From NCBI GenBank assembly GCA_039636795.1, contig CP143430.1, positions 5,022,001 through 5,086,000 of the forward strand: DNA of 64,000 nucleotides, given 5' to 3'. Shown piece after piece: positions 53,306-62,460 of this stretch; the stretch's first letter is position 1, and every line of letters starts with the position of its first letter. Origin of the DNA: Micrococcaceae bacterium Sec5.1 (GTDB taxonomy: Bacteria; Actinomycetota; Actinomycetes; Actinomycetales; Micrococcaceae). The translations under genes were made by a program, and so were the position numbers. The notes below the pieces were generated by a model. The model was not told the DNA's origin. It saw only the letters and a program-made list of their open reading frames with translations, and searched no databases.

Positions 53306-53402
53306 GTCAACTCTCCTGAAATGGCGCTTACAAGGCATGCAGCAGCCAGGTGGGGGTGGGTGGAGGTGAAACTTGTGCGCCGGAAGCAGCGCCGGGTGTT
53401 GG

Positions 53403-54119
53403 TTAGACCGTGACGGGGGTCTTCACGGGTTCGGCTACTGGAACCGACTTGATGGTTCGCCGTGTCAGTCCGGGTGAGACAACGCGACGGGTGATGAAAG
53501 CGAGAAGCTGGTCGAAGAACAGGGCCAGCAAAGCTACGAGGACAGCGCCGGCGACCATTTGGCTGTAGTCATTTTGGGCCTTGCCGTCGATCAGGAGACG
53601 GCCCAGGCCGCCAAGCGAAATGTACGCTGCGATGGTCGCCGTCGAGATAATCTGCAGCAGGGCGCTGCGGACACCGGACAAAACAAGCGGAAGGGAGCAC
53701 GGCAGCTGGACATCCGTAAGGATCTTCATGGTGCGGAAGCCCATGCCCTTTGCGGCGTCGACGGCGGCAGCATCCACTGCGCGCACGCCGGCGTAGGTGT
53801 TGGTCAGGATAGGCGGCACCGCAAGGAGGACCAGCACGATGAGGCTTGGCAGGATGTAGCCCATCCTCGATGGGAACGCTGGTGAAATAAGCAGGACCAG
53901 GAGGATCAGCAGGCCAACGCTCGGCAGGGCACGCAGCGCGTTCGCCAGGCCGGCGATCATGAACACGCCCTTGCCGGTTACGCCGATGTAGATGCCCAGT
54001 GGTATGGCGATAACGGCAGCGATGGCCAGAGCGATCAGGGAGTACAGGAGGTGCTCGCCGATCAAGGTCGGGATGCCGTCTGCGCCGCTCCAGTGCTTGG
54101 GGTCGAACAAGTAGTTCAC
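53403..54119 (-). CDS. ABC transporter permease, QAT family (1)
   Basis: The protein has 238 residues from GTG 54119, which overlaps the stop of the second permease gene. The binding-protein-dependent transport motif is present as GVRAVDAAAVDAAKGMGFRT, and five or six membrane spans are visible. SLGGLGRLLIDG is usual for OpuCB/OsmoW-type permeases. A longer frame to 54155 lies inside the upstream gene. The Arg/Pro/Val-rich tail is cytosolic. Confidence 0.85.
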   Translation of the reverse strand: MNYLFDPKHWSGADGIPTLIGEHLLYSLIALAIAAVIAIPLGIYIGVTGKGVFMIAGLANALRALPSVGLLILLVLLISPAFPSRMGYILPSLIVLVLLAVPPILTNTYAGVRAVDAAAVDAAKGMGFRTMKILTDVQLPCSLPLVLSGVRSALLQIISTATIAAYISLGGLGRLLIDGKAQNDYSQMVAGAVLVALLALFFDQLLAFITRRVVSPGLTRRTIKSVPVAEPVKTPVTV

Positions 54120-54766
54120 GATGCCACCACCTTGGGGGTCCACGGTGTCAGCCACCGGTTGAGAAGGATGATCAGCCCGTCCAGGATCATGGCCAGAACC
54201 ACGCAGAGCACGATGCCGGCGATGATCGGCGTGAAGAAGCGGAGCTGGAAGCCCTGCGTGAACAGGGAGCCGAGCTGCGGGATACCCAACAGCGCGGCAA
54301 CGGAGACCAGGCTGACGTTGGACACAGCGGCTACGCGAAGGCCTGCGGAGATGACGGGAACGCCCACCGGCAGCTCAACCTTCAACAGGCTCTGGTAACC
54401 GCGGTATCCCATGGCCTTGGCAGCTTGGATGGTGTCTTCAGGGACGGAATCCAGGGCATCTGCCACGACTCGCACCAGCAGCGCCACCGTGTAGATGGTC
54501 AGCGCGGCCACGATGTTCAGCGGGTCCAGGATCTTGGTGCCGAGGACGAGTGGCAGGAGCACGAAGAGTGCCAGGGAGGGAACGGTGTAGAGGAGCCCTG
54601 CGATGCCCACCAGCAGCGGATAGATCCGACGACTCCGGTGCGCCCACCAGCCCAGCGGCAAGGCGATCAGCAGACCAAGGACCAAGGGGATGACGGCCAG
54701 CAGGACGTGCCAGCCGAGCAGGAAAACGATGTTGTCGAACTGGCGGCCCAGCCACTCAAAGTTCAT
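54116..54766 (-). CDS. ABC transporter permease, QAT family (2)
   Basis: This 216-residue permease has the EAA-like motif RVVADALDSVPEDTIQAAKAMGYRGYQSL-type segment and five hydrophobic spans, as in OpuCD/OsmoY. Two different permeases and one ATPase match the OpuC layout. It overlaps both neighbours by four bases, so all are translated together. Confidence 0.85.
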   Translation of the reverse strand: MNFEWLGRQFDNIVFLLGWHVLLAVIPLVLGLLIALPLGWWAHRSRRIYPLLVGIAGLLYTVPSLALFVLLPLVLGTKILDPLNIVAALTIYTVALLVRVVADALDSVPEDTIQAAKAMGYRGYQSLLKVELPVGVPVISAGLRVAAVSNVSLVSVAALLGIPQLGSLFTQGFQLRFFTPIIAGIVLCVVLAMILDGLIILLNRWLTPWTPKVVAS

Positions 54767-55869
54767 CGGGCCGTCTCCAGGTGTGGTTCAGCTTCGATGG
54801 CCTTGACGACGTCGGTGGCCGTCACGGTTCCGATCAGCTCGCCGTGCTCGTTGACGACGACACCGCGGCGGCTGGGCGAGGACAGTGCGGCGTCCAGCAA
54901 TTGGCGCATCGTTCCCGAGGCAGCTGCCGGGATACCGCTGAGGTTCAGGTTTTCACGCTTGAGCTCACCGTTCAGGAGCTCCGGCTGGGCCCACCCGAGA
55001 GGCTTCCGACCGCCGTCGACTACCAACACCCAAGCACCCGACGCCTTGGCGCGGGCCTCTTCTCCGGAAGCACCGAGCTGAACCACAGCTTCTTCACCGA
55101 TAGCCACACTGCCTGCGGTCTTCGTGAAGCCGAGGGACCGATAACCGCGGTCACGGCCAACGAAGTCAGCCACGAACTCATCCGCCGGCGAGGTGAGGAG
55201 CTCCGACGGCGTTGCCATCTGGGCGAGCTTGCCGCCGACGCGCATCACGGCCACCTGGTCGCCGAGCTTGAGGGCTTCGTCGATGTCGTGGGTGACCATG
55301 ATGATGGTCTTGCCGATCTCACGCTGGAGGCGGAGGAACTCCTCCTGCAACTGCCCGCGCACCACAGGATCCACCGCACTGAACGGCTCGTCCATGAGCA
55401 TGAACGCCGGGTCCGATGCCAGTGCACGGGCCACACCCACGCGCTGCTGCTGGCCACCGGAAAGCTGCCACGGATAACGCTTGGCGAAGCTCGCGGGCAG
55501 ACCCACGCGCTCCATGAGTTCCAGGGCCTTGGTGCGCGCCTTCTGGCGGCTCTCGCCCAGGAGGACCGGCATGGTGGAGACGTTGTCCACGATGCTCTTG
55601 TGCGGGAAGAGCCCTGCGTGCTGGATGACGTAGCCAATCCGGCGGCGGAGCAACGCTGCGTCCATGCCGGACGTGGGCTGGTCATCCAGGTAGATGGTGC
55701 CGCTGGTGGGTTCAATGAGGCGGTTGATCATCCTCAGCGAGGTGGTCTTGCCGCAGCCGGAAGGGCCCACCAGGATGGTCAGCTTTCCGGTCGGGGCCTC
55801 CAGGTTGAGGCCATCGACGGCGACAGTACCGTCAGGGTACGCCTTGGTGACATTTTCAAATTTGATCAT
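54763..55869 (-). CDS. ABC transporter ATP-binding protein with a CBS domain, QAT family
   Basis: This 368-residue ATPase has Walker A GPSGCGKT (35-42), signature LSGGQQQ (136-142) and Walker B FMLMDEP with Asp160-Glu161. It is followed by an accessory region and a C-terminal CBS domain (about 315-365: RRGVVVNEHGELIGTVTATD). CBS domains in OpuA sense ionic strength, which is a reason not to exclude an osmoprotectant cargo. It overlaps the IclR gene by four bases. Confidence 0.88.
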   Translation of the reverse strand: MIKFENVTKAYPDGTVAVDGLNLEAPTGKLTILVGPSGCGKTTSLRMINRLIEPTSGTIYLDDQPTSGMDAALLRRRIGYVIQHAGLFPHKSIVDNVSTMPVLLGESRQKARTKALELMERVGLPASFAKRYPWQLSGGQQQRVGVARALASDPAFMLMDEPFSAVDPVVRGQLQEEFLRLQREIGKTIIMVTHDIDEALKLGDQVAVMRVGGKLAQMATPSELLTSPADEFVADFVGRDRGYRSLGFTKTAGSVAIGEEAVVQLGASGEEARAKASGAWVLVVDGGRKPLGWAQPELLNGELKRENLNLSGIPAAASGTMRQLLDAALSSPSRRGVVVNEHGELIGTVTATDVVKAIEAEPHLETAR

Positions 55870-56552
55870 TTCTCTTCCATGCTTTCCTGGGGCACTTCAT
55901 GGTTTCCGTCGGGTTCCACGAGGATGTTGTCCGCTACCTTCACCAGTTCCTCGCCAAATGTCTTGGCCTCCGCCTCGTCCAAGCGGTAACTGGGAACAAC
56001 GATGCTGAGGGCTGCCACGGTTCGGCCACCGATCACGATGGGCGCGGCAACCGCAGTGATGTCGTCTTCAACGCCGCTCCGCACGATGGCGTAACCGCGG
56101 CCATTCTGTCCGCCCGTGAGGACTTTGCCAGCGGCGGACCCTTCCAAGGGAATGCTCCTGCCGACCCAACTGGTGTGCCGGACAGAGCGGGTACCTTCGA
56201 CGATGGCAATGTAGATCCCGGTTTCCCCAGGACCGGGAATGCTCAAATAGCAGGACTCGCCGGTTTCCGCGACGAGCCGCTTCATGTGCGGAGTGCAGAG
56301 CGACACCAGGGATTCCTGTCCCAAGGCGAGGGCTCCCAGCTGGATGACACTGGCTCCCGGACGAAAATTACCGCCCGGATCGCGTGTCACAAAGCCGCTG
56401 CCTTCCAGAGTGCGAAGGAGGCGGAGCGCGGTGCTGGCAGAAAGGTCAACCACCCGCGCCGCGTCACTCAGGCTGATGGAGCCATCAGTGCAGACTGCGC
56501 TAAGGAGAGCCAACGCCCTTTCGACTGTGCGGGTGGAGGAATCTGCTGCCAC
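55866..56552 (-). CDS. IclR-family regulator of the hut region
   Basis: This 228-residue protein starts most plausibly at GTG 56552. An ATG at 56618 would add 22 residues that are not part of the IclR fold and would lie inside an operator copy. The winged helix reads TRTVERALALLSAVCTDGSI, SLSDAARVVDLSASTALRLL, and the effector domain GESCYLSIPGPGETGIYIAI. It heads the ABC/hutU operon and is divergent from the amidohydrolase/hutF operon. A 16-base inverted sequence pair lies in the shared control region, so it probably regulates both arms. Confidence 0.83.
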   Translation of the reverse strand: MAADSSTRTVERALALLSAVCTDGSISLSDAARVVDLSASTALRLLRTLEGSGFVTRDPGGNFRPGASVIQLGALALGQESLVSLCTPHMKRLVAETGESCYLSIPGPGETGIYIAIVEGTRSVRHTSWVGRSIPLEGSAAGKVLTGGQNGRGYAIVRSGVEDDITAVAAPIVIGGRTVAALSIVVPSYRLDEAEAKTFGEELVKVADNILVEPDGNHEVPQESMEEK

Positions 56553-56591
56553 TGCCTGACCTGCTTTCAAGTGGTCTAAATCACCATGTCT

Positions 56592-56764
56592 TGCCACTAA
56601 GTAAAAATCAATTTTCATCGGATGGCAAGGCTTTGCTGGAGATTACTTGGCATTCCGGGATTTGAGACGCTGCTTGCTCCTTTAAGGCACCCGCATGTTT
56701 CTGGCCTGTTAATAGTTGCGCGAACCCTTGCCATGTGGTGGCATCTGGTTTTTACTTGGTGGCA
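56592..56764. promoter_or_regulatory. Inverted operator pair between the divergent hut operons
   Basis: The 16-mer TTTTTACTTGGTGGCA at 56749-56764 is matched by its inverted copy, with one mismatch, at 56592-56607 (TGCCACTAAGTAAAAA). One copy lies just upstream of each operon. This is a good candidate for the IclR binding sites. Confidence 0.6.
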
Positions 56765-56787
56765 GTCTTCATCAATCGGAGGAACAC

Positions 56788-57987
56788 GTGGAAACCGTCA
56801 ATCAGCTCCTTGCCTCAATACAGGATGTGGGCCGCGATGCGGTGCGCGGAGGCTACTCCAGGGCCGTCTACTCAACGCCCGAACTCGATCTCAGGCAGTG
56901 GTTCATCGAGCAAGCCAAACAACGGGGCCTGGACGTCGAGACAGATCGCAACGGCATCATCTGGGCCTGGTGGGGAGAACCACAGGATGGCGCCCTCGTC
57001 ACCGGAAGCCACCTCGATTCCGTCCCCGGTGGGGGCGCCTTCGATGGACCCCTCGGTGTCGCTTCAGCTCTGGCCGCCGTCGATCTCCTCAAATCCCGCG
57101 GAGTTCAGGCGCCGCGCTCATTAGCCATCACGGTCTTCCCGGAAGAAGAAGGGTCCCGCTTTGGCGTGGCTTGTCTGGGTTCCCGGCTCCTCACCGGTGC
57201 CATTGACGTGAACAAGGCGCTGAACTTGCGTGACGCCGACGGAAACACCTTCGCCGACATCGCGCGGGACAATGGCCTCGACCCCCGGCACGTTGGCCCT
57301 GACTCCAAGGCCTTGGCGCGAATCGGCGATTTCGTTGAATTGCATGTGGAACAAGGCAAAGGACTGGGACAAGACGGGCCGGCTATCGCCGTCGGAAGTT
57401 CGATCCTGGGTCACGGGCGCTGGAAGATCAGCGTCAGCGGCCAAGGAAACCATGCCGGCACCACCCTGATGGCTGACCGGGCCGACCCGATGGTTGCTGC
57501 CGCCCGGATCGTCCTCGCTGTCCGCGACACCGCCGCCAAGCAACCGGATGCCCGCGCCACGGTCGGCCGCTTGTCTCCAGTCCCGGGTGGCACCAACGTG
57601 ATCGCCTCGCGCGTCGATCTGTGGCTTGATGCCCGCCACCCCGACGACGCCGTGACCGCTCACCTTATCGAAGCCATCTACAGCACGGCGCAGGAAGTCG
57701 CCGCGGCCGAAGGGTGCACGCTAACCCTCACGGAAGAGTCCTACAGCGACACGGTTCACTTTGACCCGGGGCTGAGCCGACGCATCGGCGGGCTCCTGCC
57801 TGGAGCCCCCGTACTCGCAACCGGCGCGGGGCACGACGCCGGGGTGTTGGCGGGATATGTTCCCTCGGCCATGCTCTTTGTCCGCAACCCCAGCGGGATC
57901 TCACACTCACCCGAAGAATATGTGGCCGACGAAGACGCATCGGCAGGCACCGTTGCCCTCGCGGACGTTCTGGAGGGACTCCTGTGA
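56788..57987 (+). CDS. M20-family amidohydrolase (allantoate/N-carbamoyl amino acid hydrolase type)
   Basis: The protein has 399 residues from GTG 56788, preceded by GGAGGA. The metal site is recognisable: GSHLDSVPGGGAFDGPLGV (His, Asp), FPEEEGSRFG (Glu), FVELHVEQGKGL (His) and GAGHDAG (His). The dimerisation domain has NHAGTTLMADRADP. Relatives hydrolyse allantoate, ureidoglycolate or N-carbamoyl amino acids. Coupling to HutF by a four-base overlap suggests that it cleaves N-formyl-L-glutamate, the HutF product, in place of a classical HutG. That substrate is inferred. Confidence 0.82.
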   Translation: METVNQLLASIQDVGRDAVRGGYSRAVYSTPELDLRQWFIEQAKQRGLDVETDRNGIIWAWWGEPQDGALVTGSHLDSVPGGGAFDGPLGVASALAAVDLLKSRGVQAPRSLAITVFPEEEGSRFGVACLGSRLLTGAIDVNKALNLRDADGNTFADIARDNGLDPRHVGPDSKALARIGDFVELHVEQGKGLGQDGPAIAVGSSILGHGRWKISVSGQGNHAGTTLMADRADPMVAAARIVLAVRDTAAKQPDARATVGRLSPVPGGTNVIASRVDLWLDARHPDDAVTAHLIEAIYSTAQEVAAAEGCTLTLTEESYSDTVHFDPGLSRRIGGLLPGAPVLATGAGHDAGVLAGYVPSAMLFVRNPSGISHSPEEYVADEDASAGTVALADVLEGLL

Positions 57988-59333
57988 CCACGTTCTGGTG
58001 CGAAACGGCCATCATCAAGTCAGACACTACTGCGCTGGCGGCTGCCGCTGGAGTGCGGATCGAAACGCACAACGGCCGGATCTCCAGCATTACAACTGAG
58101 ACTGAACCACAACCCGATGACACGAGGCTGACCGGGATCACCTTCCCGGCGGCTGCCAACGCCCACTCCCACGCCTTCCACCGAGTCCTGCGCGGACGAA
58201 CCCATGATGGGCGGGGAGATTTCTGGGTGTGGCGGGAGCAGATGTACCGGAGCGCGTCGGAGCTGACGCCGGAGAAATACGAGAAGCTCGCCACTGCGGT
58301 CTTTGCTGAAATGGTGGTTACCGGCTTCAGCAGCGTGGCCGAATTCCACTACGTCCACCACCAACCCGACGGCGCGCCCTACGCCGAACCCCATGCCATG
58401 GAGCTGGCGCTGGCCCGTGCGGCAATGTCTGCCGGGATCCGCCTCACTCTCCTGGACACCTTGTATCTGGCAGGAGGAATCGGGACACCCCTCAATCCCG
58501 AACAGGCAAGGTTCGGGGACCCGGACGTGCACGCCTGGCTCGATCGCTTAAGCTCCCTCCGGACGGTCGTTGCCGAGCACTTTCCGCAGGAGCTTGTCAG
58601 CGTTGGCGCTGCCCTTCACTCCGTCCGGGCGGTGCCCGAAGAGGACCTGAAAGTTGTGGCCAGGCAGCTCCCCGCAGACATTCCCCTTCACATCCACCTC
58701 AGTGAACAGCCTGCCGAGAACCAAGCCTGCCTGGAGGCGTACGGCACCACGCCGGCGGGCCTTTTGGAACGCCACGGCCTCCTCTCCAACAGGCTCTCCA
58801 CTGTCCACTCCACGCATCTGACGCAGGAAGACATCGCCCTGCTCGGAAATGCTGGCGCCACTGTGGTGATGTGCCCCAGCACGGAAGCCGACCTCGCAGA
58901 CGGAATAGGTCCGGCGCGTCAGCTTGCCGACGCCGGAGCAGCCATTGCACTGGGCACGGACCAGCACGCAGTGATCGATCCCTGGACTGAAATGCGCATG
59001 TTGGAACACGGGGAACGGTTGGGCACAGGCCAGCGGGGCAGGTTCTCACCGCAGGAACTTCTGCGGGCCGCCACGGAGGGAGCCGCCCGGTCCATGGCTA
59101 CTCCGATTGCCCCATCCGCTCTTGAGGTCGGCGCCGTGTGCGATCTCATGGTTATTGATTCGGCGTCCACCCGCACCGCCGGGTCCCGTCCTTTGCAGAT
59201 GGCATTCAGCGCAACAGCCAGCGACGTCACCGAGGTCATCATCGCTGGAGAACTGGTGGCCTCGCACGGCGTCCACGCACGGCTCGGCAAGCCGGGCAGC
59301 CTTCTGGCGGAGGCACTGAAGGAGCTCTCCTAG
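57984..59333 (+). CDS. hutF: N-formimino-L-glutamate deiminase
   Basis: This 449-residue protein has the amidohydrolase fold of HutF. Metal and catalytic segments are PAAANAHSHAFHRVLRG, HIHLSEQPAENQ and ALGTDQHAVIDPW. VWREQMYRSASELTPEKYE is a specific HutF segment. It converts formiminoglutamate to N-formylglutamate plus ammonia. It starts at GTG 57984, overlapping the M20 gene. Use of HutF means that the five-step histidine route, as in Pseudomonas, is expected. The next gene is unrelated. Confidence 0.92.
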   Translation: MTTFWCETAIIKSDTTALAAAAGVRIETHNGRISSITTETEPQPDDTRLTGITFPAAANAHSHAFHRVLRGRTHDGRGDFWVWREQMYRSASELTPEKYEKLATAVFAEMVVTGFSSVAEFHYVHHQPDGAPYAEPHAMELALARAAMSAGIRLTLLDTLYLAGGIGTPLNPEQARFGDPDVHAWLDRLSSLRTVVAEHFPQELVSVGAALHSVRAVPEEDLKVVARQLPADIPLHIHLSEQPAENQACLEAYGTTPAGLLERHGLLSNRLSTVHSTHLTQEDIALLGNAGATVVMCPSTEADLADGIGPARQLADAGAAIALGTDQHAVIDPWTEMRMLEHGERLGTGQRGRFSPQELLRAATEGAARSMATPIAPSALEVGAVCDLMVIDSASTRTAGSRPLQMAFSATASDVTEVIIAGELVASHGVHARLGKPGSLLAEALKELS

Positions 59334-59667
59334 CGTCGCGCCTCTACTCCCGTAAGGGGCCGACGGCGGCACGTGTGTTTGACTCCTAGACGCACCTGCC
59401 GCCGCCGTGCCCTGCGTTCAAGTAGTGGTGCCAAACGCGCACTTTTTGCCCTGCCGGGTCACCTCAAGAGCCTTCCAGCCCGCCCCCAGCCACCAATCAG
59501 GATCGGTGCGTTCATTTAGTGAATGGGCGTCATCTGAATCACCTTGACTGGAACTTGGCGGATATGGCGTGCCACACTGTGTAGCGCGTGTGCACCGGCG
59601 TCCCCGTCGGAACAGCCGACGACGTCCCGCACCGTGAATCCCACACCACCATTCCCAAGGGAGATCC
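59334..59667. other. Intergenic region between hutF and the sugar porter
   Basis: No gene is seen. A weak stem (GGCGGCACG.. with ..TGCCGCC, about 59366-59404) may end the hut operon. Upstream of the porter, TTGACT occurs near 59548 but no matching -10 is clear. AAGGGAG before ATG 59668 is the ribosome site. Confidence 0.4.
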
Positions 59668-61137
59668 ATGTCCAATCCCAGCACCAAAGGCGTGCCCCCA
59701 GTGTCCAGGAAAGTGATCGGTCTGGCCGTCGCTGGAGCGGTGGGCGGCTTCCTTTTCGGCTTCGATTCTTCCGTGGTCAACGGTGCCGTGGATGCCATGA
59801 AGGACGAATTCCTGATGAGCGAGGCCGTCACGGGCTTTGCTGTCGCCGTCGCGTTGCTGGGGTGCGCGCTGGGCGCTTATCTGGCTGGCAAAGTCGCCGA
59901 CCGCTACGGCCGCATTCCGGCCATGAAGATCGGCGCCCTCCTGTTCCTGGTGAGCTCCATAGGTACAGGGCTGGCATTTGGTGTGTGGGACCTGATTTTC
60001 TGGCGCCTGGTTGGGGGCTTGGGCATCGGCCTTGCTTCAGTCATCGCACCGGCCTACATTTCCGAGATTTCCCCGCGGCACGTGCGAGGCCGCTTGGCAT
60101 CGCTCCAGCAGCTCGCCATCACGACCGGTATCTTTGCTGCACTGCTGTCCGACGCCGTCCTGGCCAACTCGGCCGGCAGCGCCGGAAGCACGTTCTGGCT
60201 CGGGATGGAAGCCTGGCGCTGGATGTTCATCGCATGCGCCGTGCCGGCTGCCGTGTATGGCTGGATCGCGTTCCGTTTGCCCGAGTCGCCGCATTTCCTG
60301 GTGCTCAACGGCAAGGAAGACCAAGCTCGAACAATTTTCGATACCCTCATCCCCAACGACGATACCGAACGGCACATCCGCGATATCCGCGAATCCATCC
60401 AGCAGGACCAGCTGTCCACCAAGAAGGGCTCGCTGCGGGGCAAGACATTCGGGCTGCAGGCAGTGGTGTGGATCGGCATCATCCTGTCGGTGCTGCAGCA
60501 ATTCGTTGGCATCAACGTGATCTTCTACTACTCCACCACGCTGTGGAAAGCGGTCGGATTCCAAGAGAAGGACTCCCTCACCATCTCCGTCGCCACGTCC
60601 GTGACCAACATTCTGGTGACACTCGTAGCCATCGCTCTGGTGGACCGGATTGGTCGCCGCCCGATCCTGCTGACGGGTTCCATCGGCATGGCTGTCTCGC
60701 TCGGCGTCATGGCGTTGGCCTTCTCCTCCGCTGTTGGTACGGGCTCCGAGATCAGCCTCCCCGGCGCTTGGGGTCCGGTTGCCCTCGTGGCGGCCAACGT
60801 CTTCGTCATCAGCTTCGGTGCTTCCTGGGGCCCGCTCGTCTGGGTGCTGCTGGGCGAGATCTTCCCGTCCCGGATCCGAGCCCGCGCGCTCGGACTGGCG
60901 GCGGCCGCGCAATGGATCGCCAACTTTGCCATCACCCTCAGCTTCCCCATCATGGCGGCGGGTTCGCTGCCACTGACGTACGCCTTGTACGCGGCGTTCG
61001 CTGCGGCGTCGTTCTTCTTTGTGATGTTCAAGGTTCCCGAGACGAACGGCATGTCCCTGGAGCAGGCTGAGACGCTCTTCGTGCCCAAGGGCGCACCGGT
61101 AGCGCCGCTGCCGGTCACGTCCAACGAGCCGAAATAA
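59668..61137 (+). CDS. Sugar porter (MFS)
   Basis: This 489-residue protein has twelve spans and all sugar-porter signatures: GFLFGFDSSVVNGAVDAM in the first span, GKVADRYGRIPAMKI, PAYISEISPRHVRGRLASLQ, the PESPHFLVLNGK motif after span 6, QQFVGINVIFYYSTTLWK in span 7, and VPETNGMSLEQAE at the end. It resembles XylE/GlcP-type H+ symporters for pentoses, hexoses or inositol. A strong terminator follows. No sugar catabolic gene is nearby. Confidence 0.9.
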   Translation: MSNPSTKGVPPVSRKVIGLAVAGAVGGFLFGFDSSVVNGAVDAMKDEFLMSEAVTGFAVAVALLGCALGAYLAGKVADRYGRIPAMKIGALLFLVSSIGTGLAFGVWDLIFWRLVGGLGIGLASVIAPAYISEISPRHVRGRLASLQQLAITTGIFAALLSDAVLANSAGSAGSTFWLGMEAWRWMFIACAVPAAVYGWIAFRLPESPHFLVLNGKEDQARTIFDTLIPNDDTERHIRDIRESIQQDQLSTKKGSLRGKTFGLQAVVWIGIILSVLQQFVGINVIFYYSTTLWKAVGFQEKDSLTISVATSVTNILVTLVAIALVDRIGRRPILLTGSIGMAVSLGVMALAFSSAVGTGSEISLPGAWGPVALVAANVFVISFGASWGPLVWVLLGEIFPSRIRARALGLAAAAQWIANFAITLSFPIMAAGSLPLTYALYAAFAAASFFFVMFKVPETNGMSLEQAETLFVPKGAPVAPLPVTSNEPK

Positions 61138-61175
61138 CACGAAAAGCCCGACGGATTCCGTCGGGCTTTTTCGTG
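61138..61175. terminator. Bidirectional terminator after the sugar porter
   Basis: CACGAAAAGCCCGACGGA and TCCGTCGGGCTTTTTCGTG form a nearly perfect stem with T runs on both strands. It serves the porter and the convergent MFS pump. Confidence 0.9.
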
Positions 61176-61188
61176 GTTAAGGGCGCGA

Positions 61189-62427
61189 CTACACCAGGTG
61201 CGGCTCGTGCGACCTCAGGTACCCGCGGCCTCCGAAGGCAATGAGAATCGCGATCACCATGGCAACGGCACCGGCATAGAAGGGCACCTGCGGCCCAAAG
61301 TGCTCGCCCAGCTGGGCGGCGGCGAACGGGGCCAGCGCACCGCCCATCCACCGCACAAAGTTGTAGCCGGCGGATGCGACGGGTCGCGGAGAATCGGAGA
61401 CGCCCATGGCCAGTTCGGTGTAAATCGTGTTGTTGATGCCCAGCAGGGCACCCGCCACGATGACAAGCACGACGACGGCAGTCACCGAGTGCCCGGCAGC
61501 AAGTCCCAGCCCAATGAGGTCGAGCATGAGCGCGGCCAAGGTGCCGGTCAGGACCTTTACGGCGCCGAAGCGCTTCTGCAGCACGGGAGCCACGAACACC
61601 GAGAACACGGCAACGGCAACGCCCCAACCGAAGAAGACTCCCCCGATGCCGTATGCATCCATGCCGAGGATGAACGGCGTGAAGGCGAGGATGGTGAAGA
61701 AGCCGTAGTTGTAGAACAGGGCGCTTGCCGCCGTCGTACTGAGGCCCTTGTGTCCCAGCGCGAGGAGCGGATCCCTGAGACGTGACTTCCTGGCGGGAGC
61801 GGGTGTCTTGGGAAGCAAAGCCAGCAGCGCGATGAAAGCGGCAGCCATGAGGACCGCGGTTCCAAAGAAGGGCGCACGCCACTGCCAGCCGCCCAATAAT
61901 GCCCCAAGAAGCGGGCCAAGCGAGATACCCAAGCCGAGCGCTGCTTCATAGAGAATGATTGCCGTTCCGGTGCCACCACTGGCCACACCAACGATCACGG
62001 CAAGGGCGGTCGCGACAAAGAGGGCGTTACCCAATCCCCAACCAGCACGGAAACCCACCAACTGCTCAACACTGCCGGACAAACCGGACAACGATGCGAA
62101 CACCACGATCACGGCCAGCCCGATCAGTAGCGTCTTCTTCCCGCCGATGCGCGAGGACACGAAGCCGCTGATCAACATCGCAATCGCCGTCACCAGGAAG
62201 TAGCTCGTAAAGAGCAAGGAAACTTCGCTGGTGGACGCGTCCAGGTTCTTGGCGATTGCCGGCAGGATCGGGTCCACGAGTCCGATGCCCATGAACGCGA
62301 ATACGGCTGCGAGCGCGGTGGCCCACACGGCCTTCGGCTGTTTGAGGAATGAAGCCTTTTCAGCTTCGAGGGTGGTTTCAGTAGTTGTCTCGGCGCTTTC
62401 TGAAGCGTCAGCCAGTTGGCGTGACAT
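61189..62427 (-). CDS. MFS exporter (DHA1-like), MarR-controlled
   Basis: This 412-residue protein has twelve spans. The first span and loop read FMGIGLVDPILPAIAKNLDA and ISGFVSSRIGGKKTLLIG, the pattern of drug exporters. ILYEAALGLGISLGPLLGAL resembles motif C of antiporters. The N-terminal 30 residues are acidic and Ser/Thr-rich. It lies 33 bases downstream of the MarR gene on the same strand, so it is probably the efflux partner of that repressor. Confidence 0.85.
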   Translation of the reverse strand: MSRQLADASESAETTTETTLEAEKASFLKQPKAVWATALAAVFAFMGIGLVDPILPAIAKNLDASTSEVSLLFTSYFLVTAIAMLISGFVSSRIGGKKTLLIGLAVIVVFASLSGLSGSVEQLVGFRAGWGLGNALFVATALAVIVGVASGGTGTAIILYEAALGLGISLGPLLGALLGGWQWRAPFFGTAVLMAAAFIALLALLPKTPAPARKSRLRDPLLALGHKGLSTTAASALFYNYGFFTILAFTPFILGMDAYGIGGVFFGWGVAVAVFSVFVAPVLQKRFGAVKVLTGTLAALMLDLIGLGLAAGHSVTAVVVLVIVAGALLGINNTIYTELAMGVSDSPRPVASAGYNFVRWMGGALAPFAAAQLGEHFGPQVPFYAGAVAMVIAILIAFGGRGYLRSHEPHLV

Positions 62428-62460
62428 TCAAGGGCTCCTTGTCGGTGCGTTTAGTTCTGA

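Noticed and set aside
59544-61070. 508-residue plus-strand frame overlapping the sugar porter
   Set aside because: It is Arg/Gly/His-rich and lacks membrane segments. The porter frame at 59668 carries all family motifs.
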